A stretch of DNA of 64,000 nucleotides from Armigeres subalbatus (GCF_024139115.2 NW_026943290.1:62001-126000); one strand, 5' to 3'. Counted from the first letter of the stretch, positions 11,386-25,789 are shown. A program made the numbers and translations. The notes: generated by a model not told the origin, from the letters alone.

Positions 11386-11480
11386 CAAACAAAGAATGTA
11401 ATTGTCGCTGAAAATGTAAAAACAAGCAACAAAAGAGAATAGCGATAACTCTTTATCGTCATGTGCAGAGGATAGGGAAA

Positions 11481-12312
11481 GGGGAATATGCCTAGCTAAG
11501 CAAACACTGCTCTATTGTCTTTTATAACGCTATTCATGGGTATTTTCATTAGGAAGAGCAAACTGATGCAAACGCCTTTGTGGTTTCCTATATTTACCGT
11601 CATTAATTTCGTAACAAAACTAGATCTAAAATTATGTAGGATAGGCGAAAGTTTCAAAATAGTGCATGGGAAGGTCGGAAAACCGAAAATTTCCACATTT
11701 GAAGAACATCTAACATTTGGCGAGAAACGCCCTAGTGGCAATAACCTACAAAGTACTTGCGTCTCCGATATCCATACTAGAATGCTGTATTCCCGCGTGG
11801 TACTTTGTTCCTAGGAGCCAGCTGAAAGGCGTTTGCCTCAGTTTTCCGCAACAAAATATCACACTTTTTGAAATGTAGATATCAATATGATTGAGATTTG
11901 ACAATTTTGAATGGCATCAACTAGCTATCTTGTTTAACTGATGCATAATGTAAAAATACCCATGAATAGCGTTACAAATGAATAATAAGCAGTTTTGCTT
12001 AGCTGGGGCATATTGCCCCCCCTTCCTATGCATCAGTTAAACAAGATAGCTAGTTGATGCCTTTCAAAATTGCAAATCTCAATCATATTGATAATATTCA
12101 AAAAAGTGTGATATTCGTTGCCGGATAACTCATGAGGCAAAACGCTTTAAGCTGTAACGCTCTGATTTTATTACAGTTTATCTGTGACAGTAAACAAAAG
12201 GCCCCAAACCTCAAAACTTTCTTCGCCAATCCTACATAATTTTAGATCTAGGTTTTGTTACGGACATAATGACGGTGAATATGAGGAAACCACAAAAGGC
12301 GTTTTGCATCGA
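11481..12312. mobile_element. complex foldback element with interleaved inverted repeats
   Basis: Three arm pairs: 11481-11560 with about 11945-12020 (CCTAGCTAAGCAAA / TTTGCTTAGCTGGGG); 11570-11665 with about 12212-12300 (ACTAGATCTAAAATTATGTA and its complement); and 11819-11945 with about 12010-12155 (CATCAACTAGCTATCTTGTT and its complement). The first and second pairs interlock and cannot all pair at once. No protein is supported. Confidence 0.65.
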
Positions 12313-13424
12313 GGGGCGTTTTGGGAGCTCTTCCCTAAAGACAATGTTGCGTTATGCAGCGTACACACCAGTCAAGCAGTTTGACGAATATTGACTCCGC
12401 CCAAGAAGCTTTGGTTTGCTTTGTTTGAACGTGTGATATTTCGAACAACCATTTTACAGTTGGAAGAAATTAAAACACTTGATTATGGTTGGAGTTGTCA
12501 GGGGCGGAGTCAACACGAACATGTTTGATTTGTACTGAAGTTGCACAACCCCCATATATTTTTGATGGTTGATGCTCAAGTTGGCGGTTTGGTCGTTCGT
12601 GTGATATTGTTTTCGAATAAATTGATTGTTCGAGCCGCTGATGAATGTTTGAATAAACAGAGGTGAAGTCGGTGTTGATCAGACTGCTTGACCGTGTGTA
12701 CGTTCCATACATTTTATAAACATGAGGAGGTATATTTGTGACAACTCGATAACTTAGTTATTTCTGAAGAAAACACAAATCATTCAACAGATGGTTAATA
12801 TGTTTAAACATTGATAACTGATACTTATTAAACCAAAACATCTCGAAAACCGACTTCCTCGCTAAATGCGCGAGGCTTCATTATCAATGAATTATTGGCG
12901 TATTTGATTTCTACCCGCCGCTGTCACATCCAGATAGAGTGATTAAAATTTTGACTTTTTCTCTATGCTCAAACGATGACATTTGCTGTTTTATTACTCT
13001 TTAAATTTTATATTTGGATGTAACTAGACTGAGTACGCGCAGTTTTAGTTTGTATAGAACATTACTAGGAAAACAGTCACTTTGGGAAACCCGTTCCGCA
13101 AAGCTGCTCATTAACTCTAAAATATATAACTACGCTGGCAACAAATTTTGCAAACTAATCGTCTTTGTTGCGACAGATTCTTTTTTGCAAGATAAGTTAT
13201 TAAAGAAATATTAAATCGTGGTAAATTCAATTTAAAACGTAAAAGAATAACATCAATATCAATAATAGCATTTTGTTTTCGTTATAACTTTGCTTACAAA
13301 GTCAGATCGCTTCGACAACAACTTCCTCTAGCTTGGAAGTATTCATAGAGTAATTTGTCGATTACATTTGAATAGGTCATGGGTCACAACGGTGGTCTTT
13401 CACCTAAGTGGTGATTTCTATAGC
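12313..13424. other. non-coding stretch
   Basis: No gene, RNA or repeat family recognised on either strand. Confidence 0.4.
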
Positions 13425-13885
13425 AATTTCATACAAACTTCAAACTGGCGTGGTCAGTCTAGGTCTAGGTCAGTCTTGAAACGTTCTAAATCCTACAGTT
13501 CCAAAATATCCAACCCAACGAATAATTCCATGTACACTAGCGCGCCAATCGGATGAGTTCGAAAATATGTTTTGTCAGTTCAGTTAGAAGTCTTGAACAA
13601 ATTTGAGGATTGCAACTTTTAAATCTTATGGAATCCACAATTTCAACCCTAAGGAGTATTCCACTAGCATCTCCAACAAACGAATTCCGAAACAATATGT
13701 GACAGTTTAATTTTTTCAACATCTTTGTAGAAGAATGCAGCTTTCTAAATCTCACGGATTCCAAAACCCAAACCAACGAATATTCACATGACCCATATAC
13801 CCAGCGTGGCAACGAATGAGTTCGGAACAATATGATCTGCGACAGTTTCGTGTTGACCTCTTGAACAAATTTGATTACAAATATC
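13425..13885 (+). repeat. ~140-bp satellite array, block 2
   Basis: Units resembling 10985-11385, phased by TTCTAAATC/TTTAAATCTTA near 13483, 13617 and 13743, with AACCCAACGAATA and ACTAGCG blocks. It replaces the place where the coding part downstream of the second P450 promoter would be expected. Confidence 0.65.
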
Positions 13886-13929
13886 GTACTTAAATCACCA
13901 TGAACATCAGCTGATGCGCACCAACCATG

Positions 13930-14330
13930 CAATTTGAATGCTGCACACAACGTTTGCAATTGCGATCAACTTTCGCACTATGACTGGTCTGGGTTTCAGC
14001 TGCTATACAATCTAGTCGGTATATTATTTGTCGTACACAATGGATATAAAAATAATTATAAATCAATTGCATTTATAAACTTGATCAAGCAGCAAACAGT
14101 GTCTTAGAAACTGTTACCTTGTTAAAAGAGATTCATAGACGGAAAGACATAAGGTGTTCAAAGCAGATTGTTTTGCAAGATTGTCGTACAAATAAGCAAT
14201 TTGCATATAATTTACATCTGGTGCAATACTTCTATGCTACCTTGATTACCTATTTGTAGAAAAAAAGTATTCAGAGAAATGGAACTGGTCTTGTTCATAA
14301 AATAGTTGCAAGCTCGTTCTAAAATAGCAG
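13930..14330 (-). promoter_or_regulatory. second copy of the P450 promoter region, no gene behind it
   Basis: Read on the minus strand this is homologous to 5770-6156: shared blocks include CTCTTTTAACAAGG, GATCAAGTTTATAA, GTACxACGACAAA, TATACC, CTAGATTGTA and CAGTCATAGTGCG. The TATACC and the initiator keep their spacing. Downstream (below 13930) the frame after the first ATG stops within about 12 codons, and then satellite DNA begins, so no P450 exon follows. I take it as the remnant of a duplicated P450 gene whose body was lost. Confidence 0.6.
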
Positions 14331-14906
14331 ATTTATCTCTAAGTCTTTCACCAGTATTGGATGCAATTGCCGCTAGAATCACTCTCAAAGCTGGTGCACC
14401 AGCACCAGCACTGGAGATGTTTTTGGGCGGATAACGATGAAGGTTTTGAAATAAGGATGGAGGAATATTCTATAAACAGAAACTTGGTGCAAATGTTCCA
14501 ACCTAATATTTATTTTATCAAATAATTGTTTAGAATTGGCTTCAATATGGGGTCGCTTTTACCGGTTATAATAAGTATGAATCTTGTTCTAATATCTTAT
14601 GTATTCATGTAGGACTTAGTGCTGACAAACCTGAGCATCTCAAAAGTCTGAGCATTATGCTGTGGTAAGGGTCTTTGAATGCACAATAGAGCTATCACCT
14701 TCTATCTCCGGTTAAACATGTTCCTATTTATGGTTATTAAAGCTATCGATAAGTAGATGTAAATAGACATGTTTTTTACATAACGCTGCCGGACAGTAGA
14801 AGATAGAATGAAAAAATATTGCCCAAAGTTGTTGTATAAGAATGAATCAAATCACTGCTCTTGAACATCTGAAATTTTGAATTTTGCGTACAATAAAAAC
14901 ATCTTC
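14331..14906. other. spacer between promoter copy and P450 3' exons
   Basis: No gene supported. It would be the intergenic spacer of a tandem P450 pair if the contig is flipped. Confidence 0.4.
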
Positions 14907-15542
14907 TTATAGTCTTTTCTCTAACTGGATCATATGACCTCCTTTTATACGCAGCATTGATTCGAATCGAACCGAATGTCTTCCTCATGACTGTATGTTT
15001 TGAACGAAATAAATATCATCATTATCTGATCTTGCGTATCTAATTCCTGAAATTAAAATGCACATTAGAATATTTCTAGTCGAATTTACAATTTCCATTC
15101 ATCCAAAGATTCCGAGATCCTCCACTGAAAACCAGAAACGAAGGATGCCTTCCAGCTGATCGTTCAGGTGAGAACCGTTCGGGTCGAAAGAATCCATTTG
15201 GTCCCCATATATCTTTCCGTCGTTGAATGTTGTAAGTATGTAACATAATGTTTTCCTTTCGGTATCCTGAGTCCACAAAGCGTGATATCAGCTATTTTCG
15301 CGCACCACGATGGGCACCGGGTACAATCTAAGACACTCGTTCAGCACCATCTCTGTGTATTGAAGTTGCTTCAATGCTTCCATGGTAATGTGAGGCTCAG
15401 GTTCTGGGAAAATCTTCATGACTTCTTCGTACAACTTCTGCTGATGGTCCGGATACATCGCCACTGCAACAAAGTAAAGGAAATAGCAGTGGCAGAGGTG
15501 TCCGTCCCTGCCCGACTATTGTGAAAATATTTTGGGATCGTT
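14907..15542 (-). pseudogene. cytochrome P450, CYP325-like, C-terminal exons, with indels
   Basis: Minus strand, from the gap at 15542 downward. Pieces in shifting frames read: helix I AGTDTSATAISF (oxygen-activating Thr), YPDHQQKLYEEVMKIFP, the helix-K ExxR as NECLRLYP, DIWGP and [16 protein letters not shown], and the heme-loop start FSGGSRN. A GT-AG intron (about 15084-15045) then leads to GIRYA and a last segment RINAAYKRRS, with a stop at 14907-14909. At least four single-base indels are needed to join the pieces, and the heme-ligating Cys is not readable where expected (after SRN comes LW). This is either a pseudogene or poor sequence at a contig end. The content is what 6157-8493 lacks, and nothing is duplicated between them. 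Confidence 0.8.
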
Positions 15543-15567
15543 NNNNNNNNNNNNNNNNNNNNNNNNN
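15543..15567. other. assembly gap of 25 N
   Basis: Same length as the gap at 8494. It separates P450 helix I (left, minus strand) from LINE sequence (right). Confidence 0.99.
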
Positions 15568-15830
15568 TCCACGTGTCCGGAAAATTACCGTCCTAAACAC
15601 TTCTGGCACCATCCTGAACAGATCCGGGAACGTCTGCTTCACCAATCCACTACAAGCATTGAAATCGCCTCCGATGATCACTGGTTTTCGGCCGATCAGC
15701 TTCTCCGTGAGTAGTCCAGCATCCGATTATACTGCTCCAAAGTCTCCAAAGTGAACCGGCACCACCTCTTGGATAGGAAATCTGCCCATCACTTGATAGC
15801 CGCAATTCCTGCAGCATCCCCTATATGTGT
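15568..15830 (-). pseudogene. Jockey-like LINE fragment, endonuclease fused to RT
   Basis: Minus strand: KPVIIGGDFNA is the endonuclease GDFNA motif; directly after it comes FPDLFRMV...DGNFPDTW from the start of the RT domain, so the rest of the endonuclease is deleted. A stop and a frameshift are present. Cut by the gap at 15567. Confidence 0.7.
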
Positions 15831-16139
15831 GTGAGTGTGTGTGTGTGTTTTTTTCTTCCTAAGCAATGGAGGGAATCTGCTCAACAGACATCCTGGGTTG
15901 CCAGGAAGTGTGGGGTTAGGATCACCTCAACAGCAAACGAGGGAGGCAGTACACATCCCCAACCCGCTAAACCGTTTCCATTGCCGCTAAGCCCATCGTC
16001 CCTTCGGTACAACCAGAAAGTAATGCTTCAAAGGTGGACCAGTGCACAACGCACCCTCGATGTGAGCTGCGTGTCCTTGCAGCACCGAACATCGTAACTC
16101 GCTTTTTAGAAGAACACCATGGTATCAAGCCCAAGTCCT
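15831..16139. other. non-coding stretch, short (TG)n
   Basis: A short TG run at about 15826-15848 and then unassigned, moderately GC-rich sequence, possibly LINE 5' leader. Confidence 0.4.
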
Positions 16140-19100
16140 GGTGTTAGGTGGGACGCTAAATAGCCCTGACACGACGGCCCTCCGACGAGACAAGAGGTTT
16201 GCGCTGGCCCAATAAGCCGCCTAGAAACCAATCATTACGAACAATATAAGAGATAAGCGACTCGATATAATCGGCAAAGACATAGGCGACGAATACAGGA
16301 TCACGATTGGAAGCTTGGAACATGGAATTGCAAGTCGCTAGGTTTCGCAGGTTGCGACAGGATGATCTAGATGAATTACATCCCGCAACTTCGACGTCGT
16401 GGCGCTGCAGGAGATTTGCTGGACAGGACAGAAAGTGTGGAAAAGCGGGCATCGAGCGGCTACCTTCTACCAAAGCTGTGGCACCACCAACGAGCTGGGA
16501 ACCGGCTTCAATAGGGTAAGATATGCCAACGCGTGATTGGGTGGCAGCCAATCAACGCAAGGATGCAAGCTGAGGATTAAAGGCCGTTTCTTCAACTATA
16601 GCATCATCAACGTGCACCGCCCAACGAAGGAGACCCGACGACGAGAAAGAAGCGTTCTACGACAGCTGGAGCAGACATACGATGGATGCCCACTGCGGAC
16701 GTCAAAATCGTCATCGGTGACATGAACGCACGGGTAGGAAGGAGGAATGTAAGACCGGTCATCGGACCGGATAGTCTGCACACCGATCGAATGACAACGA
16801 CCAACGATGCATAAACTTCGCAGCCTCCCGCGGAATGGTAGTCCGAAGCACCTTCTTTCCCCGCAAAATATCCACAAGGCCACGGAGATCACCAACAAAC
16901 GGAAAACAAATCGACCACGTTCTAATCGACGTAAATTCTTCTCCGACATCACGAACGTCCGCACCACGCAGTGCGAATATTGAATCCGACCACCACTCGT
17001 TGCAGTATGCCTGCGTCCAAACTCGACGGTGTACAACACGCCGAAGTCGGAGCCGCGGCTTACATTGGGCGGCTACAAGATGGAGACTAGCCCAAGAATA
17101 CGCGCAGCAGCTGGAAGTGGCACTTCCAACGGAAGAGCAGCGGCGCAGCGTCTCTGAAGATGGCTGGAGAGATATTCGATCCACTGGTAGCACCGCAACC
17201 GCTGCACTTGGCACGGTGCCTCCGGATCAGAGAAACGACTGGTATGACGGCGAAGTGAGCAGTTAGTGGAAGAGAAGAATGCAGCATGGGCGAGATTGCT
17301 GCAACACCGCACGAGGGCGAACGAGGCACGATATAAACAGGCGCGGAACAGACAAACTCGATTTTCCGGAGGAAAAAGCGCCAGCAGGAAGATCGAGACC
17401 GGAAGAAACGGAGCAACTGTACCGCGCTAATAACACGAAAGTTCTATGAGAAGAACCGTTCACGTAAGGCCACGTGCCACAGCCTGATATGTGTAAGGAC
17501 ATAAACGGGAACCTTCTACGAACGAGCGTGAGGTGATCCAAAGGTGGCGGCAGCACTACGAAGAACACCTGAATGGCGATGTGGCAGACGAAGATGGCGG
17601 TATGATGATGGACCTGGGAGAACGCGCCCAGGACACACATTGGCTCCGGATCTCCAGGAAATCCAGGAGGAGATTGGCCGGCTGAAGAACAACAAAGCCC
17701 TGGGGTTGACCAACTACCGGAGAGCTATTTAAACACGGTGGTGAGGCACTGGCTAGAGCGCTTACCGGGTCATTACCAAGATTTGGGAGGAGGAAGTTTT
17801 GCCGCAGGAGTGGATGGAAGGTGTCGTGTCCCATCTACAAAAGGGCGATAAGCTGGATTGTAGCAACCACGCGCAATCACATTGCTGAACGCCGCCTACA
17901 AGGTACTCTCCCATTATGCCGTCGACTAGCACCAACTGCAAGGGAGTTCGGGCAGTACCAGGGAGTTTATGGGCGAACGCTCCACCACGGACCAGGTGTT
18001 CGCCATTCGCCAAGTACTGCAGAAATGCCGAATACAACGTGCCCACACATCATCTATTCATCGACTCAAAGCCGCATATGATACAATCGATCGGGACCAG
18101 CTATGGCAGCTAATGCACGAACACGGCTCGGATAACTCGATACGGTTGATCAAGGCGACGATGGATCGGGTGATGCGTAGTTCGAGTTTCAGGGCATTCT
18201 GAGTCCCTTCGAAACCCGCAGAGGGTTACGGCAAGTGATGGTCTTTCGTGTTTGCTATTCAACATCGCTTTGGAAGGGTACGAAGAGCAGGGATTAACAC
18301 GAGTGGTACATTTCAAAGTCCGTCAGCTATTTGGTTTCGCACAATATTATGGCACGTAACTTTGAGAAGATGGAGGAAGTCACATCAGACTGAAGAGGGA
18401 AGTAAGCGGATCGGAAGTCATCAACACATCGAAGACGAAGTACATGAAGGAAGAGGTTCAAGAGAAATAATGAGCCACCCACCGCGAGTTTGCATCGGTG
18501 GTGACGAAATCGAGGTGGTTGAAGAATTTGTACTTGGGCTCACTGGTGATCGCCGAAAATGACACCAGCAGAGAAATTCGGAGACGAGCAGGTGGAAATC
18601 GTACGTACTTGATTCCGCAAGACGCTCCGATCGAATAGAGTTCGCCGCCGTACCAAACTGTCAATCTACAAAACGCTAATTAGACCGGTAGTCCTCTAGA
18701 CACGAGACCTGGACGATTTCGTGGAGGACCAACGCGCACAGGAAAGGAAAGTGCTGCGTACCATCTATGGGGTGCAGATGGCGGACGGTCGGAGGAGGCG
18801 AATGAACCACGAATTGCATCAGCTGTTGGGAGAACCATCCATCGTTCACACCGCGAAAATCGGACGACTGCGATGGGCGGCACGTAGCCAGAATGTCGGA
18901 CAGTAACCGGTGAAATGGTTCTCGACAACAATCCGACGGGCACAAGAAGGCGAGGTGCGCAGCGGGCAAGGTGGATCGATCAGGTGGAAGATGACGCGGA
19001 CCCTCCAGACTGCGTGGTTGGCGACGTGGCTCGGACCGAGCCGAATGGAGAAGACTTTATATACCGCACAGGCCACTTCGGCCTTAGTCTGATTAAAAAA
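16140..19100 (+). pseudogene. RTE-type LINE, near full length but decayed
   Basis: In scattered frames: endonuclease start LGTWNCKSL-like text near 16310, IGDMNARVGR near 16718-16745, a linker region to about 17700, RT text such as PSTTDQVFA (about 17975), FNIALEG-like (about 18257) and VVEEFV (about 18518), and the C-terminal RKVLRTIYGVQ...RRMNHELHQLLGEPSI at 18750-18850. It ends with ACxGGCCTTAGTCTG before an A-rich tail. Many stops and frameshifts make it dead. RTE (JAM-like) assignment rests on the C-terminal text shared with 28099-29457. Deletion derivatives of the same family lie at 25790-26636 and 57100-57345. Confidence 0.78.
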
Positions 19101-19440
19101 TAATGGTATCGTGCCAGCGCGTTGCCGGCTTTCCAGATGGCCTTACGCTCTATGTCCTCGGAAGGTGTCAGGGTCGACTTCGCGCCTCCCTCTGCACGAC
19201 TGGTATCAAGAATGATGATGCGCGTGCACCCCAAATTGACATTTCTGCGATAGGGCTATCTGCCAGCACACAGAGGGACTTGACGCGTGCCTGCGCCTGC
19301 TTCAGCCTTGACGAGGACCCCTTCCGTCCTCGAGCTCGGAACCCGCCTGAGTGACCGACGCCGCGAAAGCGACGATACCATGTTGTTCTTCGCGCGGCCA
19401 CTTGTCGATAAAAGCGAGTAATATGCACCGAACGAAGCAG
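19101..19440. other. unassigned, probably transposon-derived
   Basis: GC-richer than the surroundings and squeezed between two LINEs. The minus strand has an Arg/Ala-rich open stretch I cannot assign. Confidence 0.35.
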
Positions 19441-21612
<2,172 letters not shown>

Positions 21613-21769
21613 AAAAATGATAAAGACGAATTTCTTTGCCAGATTTTTAATTTGTAGCATGCCAGACTTTTCCCAAAAAGTAGTGGCAACCCTGTGTGAG
21701 TGGTGCTGACCGGCATCGAACAGTGTTGTACATCATGCCATATTTTAGAAATTAAATCAGTTGAGTGAT

Positions 21770-23245
21770 TCGTTGGTCAACCAAATTCTATTGTAACACA
21801 CTGCAGGTAAACTATCAGAAATCTAAATCTGATAGATTACCTGTAAGGGCTGGTGTCCTCCAAGGCAGCATACTGGGGCCCATATTTTATAACATTTTTA
21901 CTTCTGTCTTACCTGATTTACCACCAGGGTGTCAAAAATCTTTGTTTGCAGATGACACGGGCCTTTCAGCCAAGGGCGAAGCCTTCATGTCATTTGTAGT
22001 AGATTGCAAAAAAGTTTGGATATTTTCTCCACTAACTTGCAAAAATGGAAAATTTCTCCGAATCCTTCCAAAACTCAGCTTATAATTGTCCAACATAAGC
22101 CGAGAGCTTCTTAGTTGAAACCTTCTAGCAGACATATTGTTACTATGAATGGGGTTCCAATTAATTGGTCTAGCGAAGCCAAATATTAAGGACTTCTGCT
22201 GGACCAAAAATTAACTTTTAAAAATCACATTGAAGGCCTTCCAGCCAAATGTAATGAATATATTAAGTGTCGATATCCACTAGGGTGGCTCAAATTAGTA
22301 TGGGAAAAACTTTGTTCAATTTTTGTGATGGGCCGCCCTCTTATTCGGTTCTATTTGATGCCCTGATGCTCTGGACAAAATTTCAGCCAAATCGGTCAAC
22401 GTTTGGCCAGTGCTAAACTCGTTGGAAGTTTATATGGAAAAATGTATGCAGAAACATCCAAAAACAGTAAATTGCAGCTGGACTACACAACTTACGATGA
22501 AGAACTATGATACTCATTCAGATCTTGGAGAATTTAATACAGAATGTTATGCAGAAAACCGCGAGAAGATTCGAGTTTGCCCGGCTAAGTTATTAGCATT
22601 TCTCTGCAGTGGGGTTTGAGCTAATTTCGTTTCTTTTACCTTTGAAAAGAAATAAATTCACCCCTACAACACTCCAGTAAAATGCTAATATCTTTGCGTA
22701 ATAAGCTCTAATCTTCTCGCGGTTTACAGCATAACATTCTGTATTTTATTTTACAAGAACTGAATGAGTATCATGGTTCTTGATCGTAAATTGTGCCGTC
22801 CAACTGCAAATCACTGTTTTTGGATGTTTCTGCATACATTTTTTCATATAAACTTCCAACGAGTTTAGCACTGCCCAAACGTTGACCGATTTGGCTGAAA
22901 TTTTGTCCAGAGCATCAGGGCATCAAATAGAACCGAATAAGAGGGCGGCCCATCAAAAATTTGAAAAAGTGTTTTTTGAGCCACCTTAATATCCACTTAA
23001 AAAGAGAAAATAAAAACTTTGTCTTAAGAACAAACTTTTGATTTACAAACAAATTTTTAGACCAGCCATGCTGTATGATGTGCCAGAAACTATATGTACT
23101 TAGGTACACTAAAACCCGTATCACTTTTTAGTTTTTCATAATACCAACATCATTTCAGCTCTTACAGAATCAGAATGAAATCGTTACAAAATAAAACAAA
23201 CGCATGCGTAGCCTTGATCTCACGAATAAACAGGATCTCTCCCCA
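21770..23245 (+). pseudogene. Juan/Jockey-type LINE fragment split by a MITE
   Basis: Before the insertion: RAGVLQGSILGPIFYNIF, LFADDTGLS (catalytic FADD), then VPINWSSEAKY and LTFKNHIEG after a frameshift. At 22281-22988 a foldback MITE interrupts it. After it, KLCLKNKLLIYKQIFRPAMLY-like text resumes near 23010 in the same orientation. Both LINE ends are missing. Juan-type elements are abundant in Aedes, which fits the host call. Confidence 0.75.
22281..22988. mobile_element. foldback MITE, 708 bp, 8-bp target duplication
   Basis: Ends TAGGGTGGCTCAAA and TTTGAGCCACCTTA, with arms complementary over roughly 300 bp each (for example GATGGGCCGCCCTC near 22329 against its complement near 22950). 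Flanked by ATATCCAC at 22273-22280 and 22989-22996. No transposase. Resembles 33814-34525 in size and ends. Confidence 0.85.
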
Positions 23246-25785
23246 AGTCTCTAAAAGCAGCACGTGTCGCATCATTCGTATCGGTAAGTTATTGCCGTTA
23301 TTGTCACAAATTCTAATCATTCCTAAATGGCTCTTTGCTTAATGCGTCGGAATGTTTGTGGATATAAAAAAGTATGAAACACGTGTTGTCCTTTGGATGC
23401 TTATTTTTGTCATAAGGAGGAAAACTTACTACACAAGACAATGAACTGTCCAGTTTATGATCCATCAAACTGATTGAACAACGCGGTAAGAAGGGAAAGA
23501 CATTTGCTGGCACTGGCTGCTATACCAGCTAATATATCGTGAGTCGGCTGTGCATGTGACTGAAAGCTCAAACAAACAAGTGGGTGGTGGAGCGGTAGGA
23601 GGCACATTATTTTCTCCCTTATGCTCTCAACTCTATAGGCGTGTTGGGTGCGAATCTTCACGAACGAATTTAAATTTACGATAAAGGTTTCACACAAGGA
23701 TAGATTCAGGAGTATGTGAATACAAAAGCTGGAGACCTAAAAGATTCACAAAATTTTGAAAAATTTCAAGAATTCTCATGATTTACAAAATTTTAAAAAT
23801 TTACATTAGTTACAAAGTGTACAAAATTTACAAAGTTTAAAAACTTTGCCAAACCCGCACAATTAAAAAAAAAATTCTAGGAATTTACAAAATTCCCTAT
23901 ATTTTGCTAAAATGAACCAAAATGTCGTAACCTAATCATTTCGTGTATGGTTCATCCCTGTGAGTTTTCTCTTTTGATAACAACTTCTCTCAGGAAACGT
24001 GATTGCAATCAGTTTCCCGACCATCATCATCATCGTTCAGCTGATTCGCGAGGACGAGCGTGGCTCCTCTCGACCGTTTATCTCGGACACTTTTTATCGC
24101 ATCCCTCAGTCTGCAGCATCGCGTCTTCGGGTGATCACATTTTCTCGTGCCCGAACTGTGCTCGCCAGCGCCATCCAGAAGGATTGGTTTCGCCACCCGG
24201 TCAGCCTGCCGGAGATGTCGGGAAGGGTCTGTGCAGTGTGTGTTTGTCGTTCAGAGGAAAGTTTCACTATCGGTTGCCCTTGGCAGGGGCAAACCGCAGA
24301 GACGGACACATTTTCGTCTCGGAAATGAAAATATTTATTGCCAAACAGCGGAGTGACTAGAACGAGGTGCGTGTGCCATTTGATTCGAGTAAAGATGACA
24401 AGTGATGGAGCGATGGGTGATGAAAAATGCCACCCGTGACTATCTTATGGTTTGCAGATTTTCCGCGATTTTTCGTTGCCCTAGGACGAGACGGGCTCTC
24501 AGCAGCTTAGTGTTTACTCAGTCAATTTGGGTGTAGGACTTGAAGAAAAGATGATACCTTTGAAGTTTGTTTTTCTTGGACTTCGAAGTATATCAAGAAG
24601 ATGACGCTTCAGAGTGCACAGCATCCACTACGGCATACGGTCGTTACACATACGGGATGATAGACGTGTTGGACGTTTGGCACAAATAAAAACAAATAAG
24701 CAATTAATTTTTATTGTCCTTATGTCCATTGCTCACACTACAAACTTCTTTGTACTACTGTGATGAAACCGGCAAGGTGCAGATGGTGGCATTCTCTAAT
24801 CTATTTTGGGTACTTATTGAATGGAACGAAAAATGTCACAAAACAAAGCACCCACAATTGGCGGAATGTTGAGACTTTCCTTGAAAAGCGTCGAACTGGT
24901 GATCACTATAGGAAAAGGTTCATCTATAAACCACATGTGCATATTTTTTTAGGCTTCGCATTCCCGCTTCTAACCTTCGGTGGTATTTTTGTATTAAACA
25001 ATTCTTAGAATTCATATGAACCGTAGTCTCATGCCTACCATTCATTACATGGCCTCGTGGTTTTTGCTTGGACCTCAACTTTGTTTTGCGGGGAACGAGA
25101 GTCGGAACGAAATTGTTTATGGTGCGTGGTTTTTGCAGTGTGGCTCGGCTGATGTGTAGGAGTGCTTGGTTAGGCGTCGACGTCGGCGATATTGACGGCA
25201 GAAAGTTGTGTTGGGACTTGTTATGAATGAAACCGGACCGGCGTCGATACCGATAATTTAAGATGATGGGACTATTTGTTTGGGTAAATGTAGGTATTTC
25301 TTAGCATGGGTTTCTGTTTGAAGTTTCCTGTGGATGACTGTGTAGGGTGTTCGTATTTTCCAGAGGAATTTTGATTCAAATAGTTGGTCATTATCAATTT
25401 TTAACCGACTTAACATGATTGAGAAGAAAATGTGCTAAACATGATGATGCGGACATGGTTCCTATAATACCAAATTGCGTTTTTAGATGTTTTATCATAG
25501 CGGTTTTCAGCCCGTAACTGGTTCACTTCTGCCGCTAATCAAGATTGTACTATTGCCGGTCATACATTTGTAAAATCAATCAAAGGGACCTGTAGCAGTT
25601 TATCCGTTTAACTTATTTAAAAGTCTCGACGTTGAAGAAGAATTTAACTTGTATTGTTTATTCTATTATTTTGATTTCGAACCTAAATCTATAGGCTACA
25701 AAACAAACAAACATTTTTAGGTGTTGATGTTTCTGTTCAGAACATTGAACTTGAGACATTTAATATTTCAAGCATTGTTATTCAA
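23246..25785. other. unassigned stretch
   Basis: No gene I can defend. 23750-23900 is a degenerate AAATTTACAAA repeat. 23990-24360 is GC-richer with several overlapping ORFs of 67-137 codons in different frames, none with a recognisable motif; it could hold an exon or a promoter but nothing in the sequence decides. The remainder to 25785 is ordinary AT-rich DNA. Confidence 0.4.
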
Positions 25786-25789
25786 ATGT

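Noticed and set aside
23947..24360. 137-codon ORF with His-rich start and several Cys
   Set aside because: Overlapping ORFs of similar size exist on both strands; no recognised domain, and the His run comes from a CAT repeat.
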